64,000 nt of DNA from Stomatobaculum sp. F0698 (GCF_030644385.1 NZ_CP130060.1:434001-498000), one strand, 5' to 3'; shown: positions 35,886 through 45,094, counted from the first letter of the stretch. Numbers and translations: made by a program. The notes: generated from the letters alone by a model not told the origin.

Positions 35886-36386
35886 ATGAAAAAAGTACTG
35901 TTTGCTTTAGGAGTCCTTGTTTCCGCATGGCTGATGTCGACAAGCGTATTTGCAGCCAGCCGGACTATTCAGGTGGACGGTGAGAATATCGTTGTTGAAA
36001 CGATAGGCAATGCTGAGTTTTGTGAGCCGGACACGGAAGTAAGAAGAGGGAAGCGCTCTGTGGAGTACTTCGAGTTTTATATCAATGATTATGTCGAAAC
36101 GGCTCTCATCACGAATCGAAACAGAAAATGGAGAGTACAAACTCATGCGTATCTGCGTGACAATTTAACAGGAGAGACGGATGCCAGCGGAAGAATGACC
36201 TATACAGTGTCTATCCGTGATGCTTCAGGGCGCGCATTGTTTTCTTATCGTGGAAAAACAGATGATGTTTATGGCGGAGTGACATTTTCGAAGGTTCCAA
36301 AGAGGCAGCTTCGGATTTCTGTATCAAAGAAGAAGAGCGGGAACTGGTTTTTAAAAGGAGAAGGTGACACGCAATTTTTGGACTGA
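35886..36386 (+). CDS. Small exported protein of unknown function
   Basis: 166-residue protein. ATG 35886 is preceded by GAGAGGTTTGGG and begins with a signal peptide, MKKVLFALGVLVSAWLMSTS, with likely cleavage after VFAA. The mature part is beta-rich (VEYFEFYINDYVETALITNR, RMTYTVSIRDASGRALFSYR, RQLRISVSKKKSGNWFLKG), compatible with a single Ig-like or lectin-like fold. I do not recognise the family. The gene and its upstream region are clearly more AT-rich than the neighbours and use more AT-ending codons. It overlaps the next gene by one base, so the two act as a pair. Confidence 0.7.
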   Translation: MKKVLFALGVLVSAWLMSTSVFAASRTIQVDGENIVVETIGNAEFCEPDTEVRRGKRSVEYFEFYINDYVETALITNRNRKWRVQTHAYLRDNLTGETDASGRMTYTVSIRDASGRALFSYRGKTDDVYGGVTFSKVPKRQLRISVSKKKSGNWFLKGEGDTQFLD

Positions 36387-36784
36387 TGAGATATCGTAGT
36401 GCACGTATAATATTGCTTGGCTCTTTACTGTTAGGTGTTTTCCTCGGTTGCATCGGTATGAAGCAATATGAGAGCCGGAAGAATCAAAGCTATGTCGGAA
36501 CGGAGGAACAGGACAGCGCCGCGTATCTCGGGACACCGCTCTACAGCGATATGCCGATTGAAGGCTATGAGAATCCAGCGCCGCAGCTGGTGCTATATCG
36601 CATGAAGAAAGCAGATCTCGGCAGAGTGAACATGGATGCGCTGCGGCGGCAGTACCGCTCGAATAAAAACCTGCTCTGCTTTGTGTTCGAGGATCAAACA
36701 GCGCTTCTGGTGGAGACAAGTGACGGGAGAACCCGATTTGCAGGCTGGAATCCCGAGAAAGAGAGACTCTCGCTGTTGCCGTAA
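36386..36784 (+). CDS. Membrane-anchored protein of unknown function
   Basis: 132 residues: a basic N-terminus, one hydrophobic segment (about 8-25, IILLGSLLLGVFLGCIG) that could be a signal anchor or, given the Cys, a loose lipobox, then a soluble part with LVLYRMKKADLGRVNMDALR and a tryptophan near the end. ATG shares one base with the previous stop. No family recognised. With its partner it forms a two-gene cassette between two nearly identical terminators. Confidence 0.65.
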   Translation: MRYRSARIILLGSLLLGVFLGCIGMKQYESRKNQSYVGTEEQDSAAYLGTPLYSDMPIEGYENPAPQLVLYRMKKADLGRVNMDALRRQYRSNKNLLCFVFEDQTALLVETSDGRTRFAGWNPEKERLSLLP

Positions 36785-36819
36785 AGCCACAGAGGTTTGG
36801 CAAAATTTTGCGGACGCGA

Positions 36820-36857
36820 AAGCGCCCTGTCCGTAGCGGACAGGGCGCTTCTTTTGC
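36820..36857 (+). terminator. Terminator after the AT-rich cassette
   Basis: Perfect 13-base-pair stem AAGCGCCCTGTCC / GGACAGGGCGCTT, loop GTAGC, tail CTTTTGC. It lies between convergent genes. Confidence 0.88.
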
Positions 36858-36872
36858 CTTGCAAGGCGTGTT

Positions 36873-37220
36873 TTAGCGTTCCGATATCTGCACGACCAGG
36901 CGGTGCGGCAGGCAGGCAATGATTTCGCCGGTGCGGGAGATGCGCCCGGTGTGCACGCAGACCTTGTCGGGGCAGTTGGCCTCGCTGATCCAGGCCTCGC
37001 CGTTATGAATGATGAGGGTATTTACGCCGCCGTCCGAGGTTTGGAATACATCTTCGCGGTCTTTCGAAAGCGGATAGTCGCCGACCACCGTTCCGTACTG
37101 CGAGACAATGACGCGCATACCGCGCTTGCTGCTTCCGAGTCGCTGCCAAAGGAGCAAAAGCAGTCCCAAGACACAGAGGACGGCGATGAGAATCAGTTCG
37201 CGTTTTCGCTTGTCTGTCAT
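36873..37220 (-). CDS. NusG domain II-containing membrane-anchored protein
   Basis: 115-residue protein. ATG 37220 is chosen for the GGGGAGGAAAATAC upstream. Basic N-terminus, one helix (about 8-23, LILIAVLCVLGLLLLLW), then an exported domain ending in CPDKVCVHTGRISRTGEIIACLPHRLVVQI, the signature of the small NusG_II family. Despite the name it is not a transcription factor. The Cys and His residues suggest metal or redox binding (inference). It is translated with the CYTH gene through a four-base overlap. Confidence 0.85.
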   Translation of the reverse strand: MTDKRKRELILIAVLCVLGLLLLLWQRLGSSKRGMRVIVSQYGTVVGDYPLSKDREDVFQTSDGGVNTLIIHNGEAWISEANCPDKVCVHTGRISRTGEIIACLPHRLVVQISER

Positions 37221-37705
37221 GTATTTTCCTCCCCGGGGAGCCCGAAGCGGGAAAGAGACGAATTCTGGTAGCGGGCATCTTGGGTCACCTCCGGACCGAA
37301 CCAGGCGGGCGGCAAAAAGCGCGCCGCACTCTCTTCGTCGGGGAACTCCACTTCGACGAGCCAAAGCCCCGACAGCGCCCCGTGAAACACATCGAGTTCC
37401 GCGGTGAGCTCTGTGCCGAAGAGCGGAATTCGATAGCGTGTCTTCTCGATGCGGAGACCGTCACACTTTTCGAGAAGGTGGGTAAAGCTCTCCGCCGTGA
37501 GCGGCAGATTATACTCTGTCCGCTTCATAAGGCCGCTGCCCTTATAGGTGAGAACATAGGTCTCGCCCTCGCGCCGCACACGCAGGGTCGGCGAAGTCGA
37601 GAGATAGCCCTGTAGATACTCCTGATGCGGAAAGTCGTTCAGCGCTTCCGGCAGTGCGTCGATTAAAAATTTGCGTTCTATTTCCATGTGTTCCGTGTGT
37701 TCCAT
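37217..37705 (-). CDS. CYTH domain-containing protein
   Basis: 162-residue protein of the CYTH (triphosphate tunnel metalloenzyme) superfamily. The hallmark EIERKFL is near the N-terminus, followed by GYLSTSPTLRVRREGETYVLTYKG, KRTEYNLPL, EKTRYRIP, TAELDVFHGAL and VEVEFPDEESA, giving the alternating charged strands of the tunnel. ATG 37705 is chosen because AGAGG lies upstream; the ATG at 37687 lacks a binding site. Likely acts on triphosphate or polyphosphate compounds; the bacterial substrate is unknown. Confidence 0.9.
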   Translation of the reverse strand: MEHTEHMEIERKFLIDALPEALNDFPHQEYLQGYLSTSPTLRVRREGETYVLTYKGSGLMKRTEYNLPLTAESFTHLLEKCDGLRIEKTRYRIPLFGTELTAELDVFHGALSGLWLVEVEFPDEESAARFLPPAWFGPEVTQDARYQNSSLSRFGLPGEENT

Positions 37706-37726
37706 ACAAAATAACCTCTCGTTTCC

Positions 37727-37872
37727 GTAAAAAACGGCTTATCTGTTTTCGTAAAAAACGTCTTGCCCGGGTTCGTAAAAACCGACTCAACTGCTTTTGG
37801 AAAAAAACAGCTTTCTTGTTTTCGCACCAAACCGTCTTTCTGTTACGTACCAACCGCCCCTTCTCTGACGCG
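37727..37872 (+). repeat. Degenerate 24-base tandem repeat, about six units
   Basis: Successive units begin GTAAAAAACGG, GTAAAAAACGT, GTAAAAACCGA, GGAAAAAAACA, GCACCAAACCG and GTACCAACCGC at a spacing of 23-25 bases. Units decay to the right. The block lies just upstream of the minus-strand CYTH gene. The interval 37706-38181 holds no gene that I can support; the remainder contains only the promoter at 38100. Confidence 0.6.
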
Positions 37873-38099
37873 GACTGCGCTGATTGTGTCTCGCTCGGTG
37901 TTCGGTCGAGTGAATCGTGCGAAAGCGGCTGTCACAGGACAAGTGCGAATCCGATGCGCCGTTCAGTCGATCGGTCATGAAGTAGGCAGTACTATCTTAC
38001 GCGTTCGCTGTCTATTTTTCCATGGCAATTTTATCCGGCAAGCTTCCTTGTTGAATGTTGAAGTGAAACGCTCAAAGCGCGGAATCGCGGCCGCCGAAC

Positions 38100-38128
38100 T
38101 TGAACTTTTGTACAAAAAAGAGTACAAT
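38100..38128 (+). promoter_or_regulatory. Putative promoter of the CxCxxC protein gene
   Basis: TTGAAC and TACAAT with a 17-base spacer, 54 bases before the start codon. Confidence 0.65.
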
Positions 38129-38181
38129 ACAAACAGAACGATAGTTCGGACGCAGAGTGTCCGTTTAGAAAGGATGAGACC

Positions 38182-38526
38182 ATGACAGAGCGTATTTCGA
38201 AGGAAGTTGTCGAGAAACTGATGCACGCACCCAGTGCCTGCAAAGAAGCGGTGCAGGCGGGCGAGCGTTATTTAGAGGCAGTCGGTACCCCGGAGGAGGA
38301 AGCGGCGCGAAAGGCACTGGTAGAGGAACTCAAGGAGGATGTGACGGACATTGACGGGCTCATTGCCTTTGCGTCTTCCCCGGCGGGAGAGGCTGTCTTT
38401 GGCAAGGAGGGCGCGGAAGCAACCCGGAAGGCGGCCGAAGCTGCCAAGGCGGGCGGCGAACACTACTGCATCTGCGATGCCTGCCAAGCGGGCGCGGAGA
38501 TACTCCGGGAAGCCGGTGAGGTGTGA
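38182..38526 (+). CDS. Small conserved protein with C-terminal CxCxxC motif
   Basis: 114-residue, mostly helical, acidic protein starting at ATG 38182 after AGAAAGGATGAG. Core: GERYLEAVGTPEEEAARKAL, VTDIDGLIAFASSPAGEAVF, and the C-terminal HYCICDACQAGAEILRE with a CxCxxC cluster that could bind metal. I recall similar short clostridial proteins carrying the misleading name Hsp90; I see no Hsp90 domain. Coupled to the next gene by a GTGA overlap. Function unknown. Confidence 0.72.
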   Translation: MTERISKEVVEKLMHAPSACKEAVQAGERYLEAVGTPEEEAARKALVEELKEDVTDIDGLIAFASSPAGEAVFGKEGAEATRKAAEAAKAGGEHYCICDACQAGAEILREAGEV

Positions 38527-39251
38527 GCGAAATGGAACTCTTGAGAGAAGAATTTACGCTCTTACAGCGTGAATGTCTGGCCTGCGGGAGAGCGGGGGCT
38601 TCCTATCTGCTACTGCAACCCGCGGATGAGCATGACCTTTCGGGCATCGAAGAAGAAGCAAAGCTGCTCGCGGCCTTTGAGGACAAGGGGCAGCTTCCCG
38701 GACACGGCCTTTTGATCGCGGTCCGTGTAAACGACTGGTCTTCGGAGCTCTCCCCCTGGGAAGCGCCCCAACCTTCGGGCAGTGCCCTCTTCGGCGACGG
38801 TGCACCCGCTTTTTTGGAAAAGCTGCTCGCCTTAATCCCGGAACTGCAACGCCGCTTCGGTCTCTCGGAGGATTGCCCGGTGTTACTCGGCGGCTACTCG
38901 CTCGCGGGCTTTTTCTCGCTCTGGGCGGCGTACCGGACGGATGCGTTTCAGGCGGTTGCGGCGGCATCGCCCTCCCTTTGGTTCCAAGGTTTTATGAAGT
39001 ATCAGCGAGGCCGTAAGCCGAGGGTAGAAGCGGTCTCGTTAAGCCTCGGCGACAAGGAGGAAAAAACAAGAAACGAAATGATGGCGAGCTGCGGAAGCGC
39101 GATGCGGCAGTACTATGAAGAACTTTCGGAGCTTATGGAACCCGGTGCTCTGGTATTAGAGTGGAATCCCGGCGGCCACTTTGACGAGAATGCGAAACGA
39201 ACGGCGCGCGTCTTCTATCTCGCGGAGAAGATGCTTGCCCGCCGCGCTTGA
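38523..39251 (+). CDS. Alpha/beta-hydrolase (esterase-like)
   Basis: 242 residues. A nucleophile elbow GGYSLAGFFSLWAAYR (GxSxxG) is preceded by VLLGG, and WNPGGHFDENAKR near the end offers the catalytic His. The layout resembles esterase D or enterochelin-esterase-like hydrolases. The start is either GTG 38523, overlapping the previous stop, or ATG 38532; both fit GGTGAGGTG upstream. No signal peptide, so cytoplasmic. Substrate unknown. Confidence 0.78.
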   Translation: MSEMELLREEFTLLQRECLACGRAGASYLLLQPADEHDLSGIEEEAKLLAAFEDKGQLPGHGLLIAVRVNDWSSELSPWEAPQPSGSALFGDGAPAFLEKLLALIPELQRRFGLSEDCPVLLGGYSLAGFFSLWAAYRTDAFQAVAAASPSLWFQGFMKYQRGRKPRVEAVSLSLGDKEEKTRNEMMASCGSAMRQYYEELSELMEPGALVLEWNPGGHFDENAKRTARVFYLAEKMLARRA

Positions 39252-39256
39252 AAAGC

Positions 39257-39285
39257 ATTGTTACAACGGGGGCTCTGTGCTATAC
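39257..39285 (+). promoter_or_regulatory. Putative promoter of tig
   Basis: TTGTTA and TATACT with a 17-base spacer, about 75 bases before the tig start codon. No CIRCE or CtsR-like operator was seen. Confidence 0.6.
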
Positions 39286-39359
39286 TGTTCTACTGAATAC
39301 GTCTCATTTGCAAGAAGTATGCTAATTCAGAGAGAACAGATATCTAGGAGGAAGCCCCG

Positions 39360-40646
39360 ATGGCATTTAAGGTAGAGCAGAAAGAAAACAATATGGCAGT
39401 GATCACGGTGACCGTGCCGAAGGAAGATTTTCAGAAGGCAATCACCGCAGCGTACAACCGCGAGAAGTCGAAGTATCAGGTGCAGGGTTTCCGGAAGGGC
39501 CATGTCCCGCAGGCTGTGATCGAGAAGTACTACGGCCAGGGCGTCTTCTTTGAGAGCGCTGTGAACAGCTGCATCAATGATACCTATCCGGAGGCTTCGA
39601 AGGAGAGCGGTCTCACGATCGTGTCCCGCCCGGAGATCAATGTGACCGAGATTGGCAAGGATCAGGATCTGGTCTACACGGCTACGGTTGCGACCAAGCC
39701 GGAAGTGAAGCTCGGCGCTTACAAGGGCATTGAGGTCAAGAAGGCAGATGCCGAGGTGACCGAGGAGGATCTCAACGAGGCTCTGCAGAAGGAGCGCGAG
39801 AAGAACGCGCGCCTCGTGACGGTCGATGACCGCGCGGCGGAGACCGGCGACAGTGTCAAGATTGACTTTGACGGCAGCATTGACGGCGTTCACTTTGACG
39901 GCGGCAAGGGCGAGAACTACCCGCTGGTGCTTGGTAGCGGCAGCTTCATCGACGGCTTCGAGGAGCAGATTGTGGGGCACAAGACCGGCGACAGCTTCGA
40001 TGTCAACGTGACCTTCCCGGAGGAGTACCATGCGAAGGAACTCGCGGGCAAGCCGGCAGTCTTTGCCTGCAAGCTGCTTGAGATCCAGAGAAAGGATCTT
40101 CCGGAGCTGAACGATGAGTTCGCAAGCGAAATTTCGCAGTTTGAGACCCTCGACGAGTACAAGGCTGACTTAAAGAAGCAGCTCGAAGAGGCAAAGGCGA
40201 AGGCAGCTGCTGCGCAGAACGAGAACAATGTCGTGGAGAAGGTGGTCGAGAACGCAGAAATCGAGCTTCCGGCACCGATGGTCGACATGCAGTGCGAGCA
40301 GATGCTCGACGACTATGCGCGTCGCATGCAGTCTCAGGGCCTGCCGCTTGAGCAGTACATGCAGTACACCGGCATGACGGTGGAGAAGCTGAAGGAGCAG
40401 TTCCGCCCGCAGGCCGAGAGAAACTTAAAGACCAGACTGGTGCTTGAGGAGATTGTGAAGGCAGAGAACATTGCGGTCAGCGAGGAGGCAATCGACGCTG
40501 AAATCGAGAAGATGGCGGCTGCTTACAAAATCGAGCCCGCGAAGATGAAGGAGTATGTCGGCGCCGAGCAGAGAGAAGAGCTCGCGATGGATCTTAAGAT
40601 TCAGGAGGCGGTCGACTTCCTCGTTGCAGAGGCAAAGCTTCAGTGA
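39360..40646 (+). CDS. tig: Trigger factor
   Basis: Ribosome-bound chaperone and peptidyl-prolyl isomerase. 428 residues: ribosome-binding domain with the signature QGFRKGHVP (canonical GFRxGxxP), the FKBP-type domain starting [25 protein letters not shown], and a helical C-terminal chaperone region. Starts at ATG 39360 after AGGAGGAAGCCCCG. First gene of the tig-clpP-clpX-lon-ysxC cluster, a common Firmicute arrangement. Confidence 0.97.
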   Translation: MAFKVEQKENNMAVITVTVPKEDFQKAITAAYNREKSKYQVQGFRKGHVPQAVIEKYYGQGVFFESAVNSCINDTYPEASKESGLTIVSRPEINVTEIGKDQDLVYTATVATKPEVKLGAYKGIEVKKADAEVTEEDLNEALQKEREKNARLVTVDDRAAETGDSVKIDFDGSIDGVHFDGGKGENYPLVLGSGSFIDGFEEQIVGHKTGDSFDVNVTFPEEYHAKELAGKPAVFACKLLEIQRKDLPELNDEFASEISQFETLDEYKADLKKQLEEAKAKAAAAQNENNVVEKVVENAEIELPAPMVDMQCEQMLDDYARRMQSQGLPLEQYMQYTGMTVEKLKEQFRPQAERNLKTRLVLEEIVKAENIAVSEEAIDAEIEKMAAAYKIEPAKMKEYVGAEQREELAMDLKIQEAVDFLVAEAKLQ

Positions 40647-40663
40647 ATGTCAGGAGAAATCAA

Positions 40664-41245
40664 ATGAGTTTAGTACCTTATGTCGTGGAAGATTCCGGCC
40701 GGGGCGAGCGGAGTTACGATATCTTTTCCCGCCTCTTAAAGGACAGAATCATCTTCCTCGATGAGGATGTCAACGATGTCAGCGCGGGCCTCGTGGTCGC
40801 GCAGCTCCTCTTCCTCGAGTCCGAGGATCCGGATAAGGACATCAACCTCTACATCAACAGCCCCGGCGGCAGTGTTACGGCGGGTATGGCAATTTACGAC
40901 ACCATGCAGTATGTGAAGTGCGATGTCTCGACCATCTGCATCGGCATGGCGGCGAGCATGGGCGCGTTCCTGCTTTCGGGCGGAACGAAGGGCAAGCGCT
41001 ATGCGCTCCCGAACGCGGAGATTATGATTCATCAGCCTTCCGGCGGTGCTCGCGGCCAGGAGACGGAAATCCGCATTGCGGCGGAGCAGATCCTCAAGAC
41101 GCGCAGCAAGTTAAACGAGATTCTTGCCGCGAACACCGGCAAGGACATCGAGGTGATTGCGCGCGACACCGAGAGAGATAACTACATGACGGCGGAAGAG
41201 GCAAAGGCCTACGGCCTGATTGACGCGGTTATCGCGCATCACTGA
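40664..41245 (+). CDS. clpP: ATP-dependent Clp protease proteolytic subunit
   Basis: Serine peptidase that forms the tetradecameric chamber used by ClpX. ATG 40664 follows CAGGAGAAATCAA. 193 residues. Catalytic Ser98 in [12 protein letters not shown], His123 in [13 protein letters not shown], and the Asp in the RDTERDN segment. [18 protein letters not shown] is intact. Follows tig by 17 bases. Confidence 0.98.
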   Translation: MSLVPYVVEDSGRGERSYDIFSRLLKDRIIFLDEDVNDVSAGLVVAQLLFLESEDPDKDINLYINSPGGSVTAGMAIYDTMQYVKCDVSTICIGMAASMGAFLLSGGTKGKRYALPNAEIMIHQPSGGARGQETEIRIAAEQILKTRSKLNEILAANTGKDIEVIARDTERDNYMTAEEAKAYGLIDAVIAHH

Positions 41246-41271
41246 GTCGTATAAAAGAGAAGGGAAGAAGC

Positions 41272-42561
41272 ATGCCCAATAAGAATGGCGAACATGTGCG
41301 CTGCTCTTTCTGCGGCAAGACAGAGGACCATGTCAAGAAACTTCTGTCCGGCCCGAACGGCGTCTACATTTGCGACGAGTGCGTGGCACTTTGCAATGAG
41401 ATATTGAGCGAAGAGTTTGACCGGGACGAGTCTGCGGAGAGGGCATTGCAGGGCATCAACCTGCTGCGCCCGAAGGAGATTAAGGCCTTTTTGGATGATT
41501 ATGTCATAGGCCAGGAGAGCGCGAAACGTGTTCTCTCGGTCGCGGTCTACAATCACTATAAGCGCATCATGTCCAATACGGACTCTGAGGTCGAAATTCA
41601 GAAGAGCAATATTCTGATGCTCGGACCGACCGGTTCGGGTAAGACCTACATTGCGCAGACGCTCGCAAAGATTCTGAATGTGCCCTTTGCGATTGCGGAT
41701 GCGACCACGCTCACAGAGGCCGGTTATGTCGGTGAGGACGTTGAGAACATCCTGCTCAAACTGATTCAGGCAGCGGGAGAAGATGTGAAACGTGCCGAAT
41801 ACGGCATTGTTTACATCGATGAAATTGACAAAATCACCAAAAAGAGCGAAAATGTATCTATCACCAGAGATGTCTCCGGAGAAGGTGTGCAGCAGGCTCT
41901 CCTTAAAATACTCGAGGGCACGGTTGCCTCGGTCCCGCCGCAGGGCGGCAGAAAGCACCCGCATCAGGAGCTCATTCAGATTGATACGACGAATATCCTC
42001 TTCATCTGCGGCGGTGCGTTTGACGGCCTGGAGAAGATTGTCGACTCTCGTCTCGGCAGCGGCGGCATGGGCTTTAACTCCCAAGTCATGGCAAAGAACA
42101 CGAGAGAAATCGACGAGCTCTTTCATCAGGTGATGCCGCAGGACCTCGTGAAGTACGGTTTGATTCCGGAGTTCATCGGCCGCGTGCCGATTACGGTTTC
42201 CTTAGACCTGCTCGACGAGGAAGCGCTGGTCAGCATTTTGACACAGCCGAAGAATGCGCTGGTGAAGCAGTACCAGAAGCTCTTTGAACTCGACAATGTA
42301 AAGCTCGAGTTCACCGAGGGTGCGGTGCGCGAAATTGCCCGTCTTGCGCTGGAGCGGAAGACCGGTGCCAGAGGTCTTCGCGCCATTGTCGAAGACGTCA
42401 TGATGGATATGATGTACGAAATTCCCTCCGACGAGACCGTGGGCATTTGCACGGTCACCGAGGAGATGGTAAAACGGGAGGAAGGACCTCAGATTGTCCA
42501 CCGCGAAGCGAGCGTAAAGCGCGAGCGGCAGAAACCCTCGAGACCGGGGGAGATTGCTTAA
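41272..42561 (+). CDS. clpX: ATP-dependent Clp protease ATP-binding subunit ClpX
   Basis: AAA+ unfoldase partner of ClpP. 429 residues with the N-terminal zinc-binding domain ([30 protein letters not shown]), Walker [17 protein letters not shown], Walker [11 protein letters not shown], pore loop GYVGEDVE, sensor motifs [14 protein letters not shown] [11 protein letters not shown] and GARGLRAI. 26 bases after clpP, so probably co-transcribed. Confidence 0.98.
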   Translation: MPNKNGEHVRCSFCGKTEDHVKKLLSGPNGVYICDECVALCNEILSEEFDRDESAERALQGINLLRPKEIKAFLDDYVIGQESAKRVLSVAVYNHYKRIMSNTDSEVEIQKSNILMLGPTGSGKTYIAQTLAKILNVPFAIADATTLTEAGYVGEDVENILLKLIQAAGEDVKRAEYGIVYIDEIDKITKKSENVSITRDVSGEGVQQALLKILEGTVASVPPQGGRKHPHQELIQIDTTNILFICGGAFDGLEKIVDSRLGSGGMGFNSQVMAKNTREIDELFHQVMPQDLVKYGLIPEFIGRVPITVSLDLLDEEALVSILTQPKNALVKQYQKLFELDNVKLEFTEGAVREIARLALERKTGARGLRAIVEDVMMDMMYEIPSDETVGICTVTEEMVKREEGPQIVHREASVKRERQKPSRPGEIA

Positions 42562-42603
42562 GCGGTACAACGAAATAGCGTAAGAACACGAGACACGTGA
42601 CAG

Positions 42604-42629
42604 GAAGGCGGGCATATGCCCGCCTTTTG
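42604..42629 (+). terminator. Terminator between clpX and lon
   Basis: AAGGCGGGCA / TGCCCGCCTT hairpin with TTTT tail. It suggests partial or full separation of lon from the clp genes, although no lon promoter was found in the 30 bases that follow. Confidence 0.75.
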
Positions 42630-42661
42630 AGTCATTTGCGGCACTGAGATAGGAGGAGGTC

Positions 42662-45094
42662 ATGAGGACAAGAAAACGTTATCCTGTGGTAGCGATGCGT
42701 GCGCAGGTTGTCCTTCCGGGCGCTGTGGCGCGTTTTGACCTGAGCCGCAGTCGGACGGTTGCCGCGGTGGAGGCGGCCATGCTACGGGACGGGCTTATCT
42801 TTTTGGTTGCGCAAAAAGATCCGGAGGAGATCGATCCCGGCGAAACCGGAATTTATCGCTACGGCACCTTGTGCCAGATTCGGTCGCTCACCAGGACCTC
42901 GCACAACACGCGGCGCGCCATGCTCTTCGGTATACGGCGCTGCAGTGTGGAGCAGCTGGTTCTGGAGGGCGAGGCCTATGAGGCCGAGATTTTCAATGCG
43001 CCGCTCCGCGCAATCGAAAAGAACGGCGAGGAGACCGAGGCCATGTTGCGCGCGCTGAAGGGCTATTTGCAGCTCTATGCGCGCGAGGACAAGGGCTTTG
43101 CGGAGAGGTATTTGCCGCGTCTCATTTCCGAGACCGGGCTCATGCAGCTCCTTCGGGCCAGTTCTTCACAGCTTCCCTGGGCCTGGGGGACGGGACAGCG
43201 CCTGCTCGAGTGCAATACGGGTGAGGAATTTTACGAGGTGCTGACCGGGGAGCTGACGCGCGAAATCGATGTCGTGCGGATGCGGCATGAGTATGAGCAG
43301 AAACTCCGCTTGCGACTTGACAAGAGTCAGCGTGAATTCATGCTAAGGGAGCAGCTGCGCATTATACAGGAGGAGCTCGGGGAGGCCGCGGAGGCAGAGA
43401 CCGATGCAAAGAGTTATGAGGGCAGGATTGCTGCGCTCACGGCAAGTGCCGAGGTGAAACAGAGCCTGCTCCGCGAGACGGCGCGCCTTGCGCGCCTGCC
43501 GCAGGGCACGCAGGAGTATGCCCTGCAGCAGAACTATTTGGACACCGTGCTCTCCCTGCCCTTTGACCGCAGTGCGGCGTGCAAGAGCTCCCTTCGGGAG
43601 GCAAGGCGAATTTTGGACCGGGATCACTACGGCCTCGAACAGGTCAAAGAGCGCATTCTGGACTCCCTCGCCGTGCGGCAACTGAATCCGGAGGCCGCGC
43701 AGGAAGTGATTTGCCTCGTGGGGCCGCCGGGAACCGGCAAGACCTCGATTGCGCGCAGCATTGCAGAGGCGCTCGGGCGGCGCTTTGCCCGCATCAGCCT
43801 CGGCGGCGTGCAGGACGAAGCGGAAATTCGAGGACACCGCAGAACCTATGTCGGCGCAATGCCGGGCAGGGTCGCGGATGCGCTGCGGCGCGCGGCGTGC
43901 AAGAACCCGCTGATTTTACTGGATGAAATCGACAAACTGTCGAAGGAGTACCGCGGAATGGCGGCGACGGCGGCGCTCCTCGAAGTTCTGGACAGTGCGC
44001 AGAATCGAAATTTTCGCGACCACTATGCGGAACTGCCCATGGACCTCTCGCAGGTCTTTTTCCTGGCAACCGCAAATACGACGGAGGGCATCCCGGCACC
44101 GCTCCTTGACCGCATGACCCTCGTGCACTTAAACAGTTATACCGAGACGGAGAAGTTTCACATTGCGAAGCGCTTCCTTTTGCCGAGAACGCGACGAAAC
44201 GCGGGCCTTAGCGAGGATAGGCTCACTTGGACCGACGGGGCCCTTCGTAAGCTCATACGGGAATACACGCGCGAAGCCGGGGTGCGCGCCGCGGAACGTT
44301 CGCTCCGTGAGGTTGCGGAAAAATGCGCGCGAAAACTGCTGTTGCGCGAAGCGGAGCGTTTCGAAGTGACGGCGGCTACGCTGTCCGACTATCTCGGAAA
44401 GCCGCGTTATCCGCAGCAGAGAATGAACCGACGCGCGGAAATCGGCCTTGCCTACGGTCTCGCTTACACAGCCGTTGGCGGCGTGGCGCTCTCGGTGGAG
44501 GTGGATGTGAACCGGGGACGCGGGCTCTTTCGGCCGACCGGACAGATGGGGGCCGTGATGCGGGAGTCCGCGGAACTGGCATTTGCGGTCGCAAAGCGGG
44601 AAGCAATCGGACGCGGGCTTCCGGCCGCCTTTTTCCGCGAAGCGGATGTGCACCTGCACATTCCCGCGGGGGCGGTGCAGAAGGACGGGCCGAGTGCCGG
44701 TGCCGCGATGGCGCTTGCACTGCTCTCGGCCTGCATCGGAGCACCCGTGCGCGCAGACCTTGCGGTGACCGGGGAAATTACGCTCCGCGGGCACATACTG
44801 CCGGTTGGCGGGCTCAAGGAGAAGTTGCTCGCCGCTGCGCGGGAGCACTTTACGGAACTTGCACTGCCCTTTGAGAACCGCGGCGAGGCAGAGGGGCTGC
44901 CGCCTGAAATTACGGCCGGACTTACGATTCACTATATCAAAGAATTTCGGGAACTTGCGGCGCTTGCGCTGACAGGACGGGGAGAAGAGACAGATGGAGA
45001 AAAAGACGACAACAGTACGCCCTTCGGTGGCAGGTGCCTTTGGGAAAAAGCGGCAGAGTGTGAAGAAGGAGAGGGAGAAGAAGAAGGGGATTGA
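42662..45094 (+). CDS. lon: ATP-dependent protease Lon
   Basis: 810-residue AAA+ serine protease. N-terminal substrate-binding domain, Walker A GPPGTGKTSIARS at about 354, Walker B LILLDEIDKLS, and the C-terminal protease with Ser678 in KDGPSAGAAMA and Lys719 in VGGLKEKLLAA, the Ser/Lys dyad. ATG 42662 follows AGGAGGAGGTC. The C-terminus is odd: after the usual end near FRELAALALTGRG it continues for about 35 residues as an acidic tail ending EGEGEEEGD. This tail is encoded by DNA that also codes for the start of ysxC in another frame. Confidence 0.96.
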   Translation: MRTRKRYPVVAMRAQVVLPGAVARFDLSRSRTVAAVEAAMLRDGLIFLVAQKDPEEIDPGETGIYRYGTLCQIRSLTRTSHNTRRAMLFGIRRCSVEQLVLEGEAYEAEIFNAPLRAIEKNGEETEAMLRALKGYLQLYAREDKGFAERYLPRLISETGLMQLLRASSSQLPWAWGTGQRLLECNTGEEFYEVLTGELTREIDVVRMRHEYEQKLRLRLDKSQREFMLREQLRIIQEELGEAAEAETDAKSYEGRIAALTASAEVKQSLLRETARLARLPQGTQEYALQQNYLDTVLSLPFDRSAACKSSLREARRILDRDHYGLEQVKERILDSLAVRQLNPEAAQEVICLVGPPGTGKTSIARSIAEALGRRFARISLGGVQDEAEIRGHRRTYVGAMPGRVADALRRAACKNPLILLDEIDKLSKEYRGMAATAALLEVLDSAQNRNFRDHYAELPMDLSQVFFLATANTTEGIPAPLLDRMTLVHLNSYTETEKFHIAKRFLLPRTRRNAGLSEDRLTWTDGALRKLIREYTREAGVRAAERSLREVAEKCARKLLLREAERFEVTAATLSDYLGKPRYPQQRMNRRAEIGLAYGLAYTAVGGVALSVEVDVNRGRGLFRPTGQMGAVMRESAELAFAVAKREAIGRGLPAAFFREADVHLHIPAGAVQKDGPSAGAAMALALLSACIGAPVRADLAVTGEITLRGHILPVGGLKEKLLAAAREHFTELALPFENRGEAEGLPPEITAGLTIHYIKEFRELAALALTGRGEETDGEKDDNSTPFGGRCLWEKAAECEEGEGEEEGD

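Noticed and set aside
37727..37872. Possible CRISPR array.
   Set aside because: The repeat phase of 24 bases leaves no room for spacers, units are imperfect and no cas genes are in the window.
44994..45094. A frameshift error at the end of lon that would explain the acidic tail.
   Set aside because: Lon is already complete before this point and ysxC starts with a proper binding site. An overlap explains the data without an error, although an alignment to relatives should confirm it.
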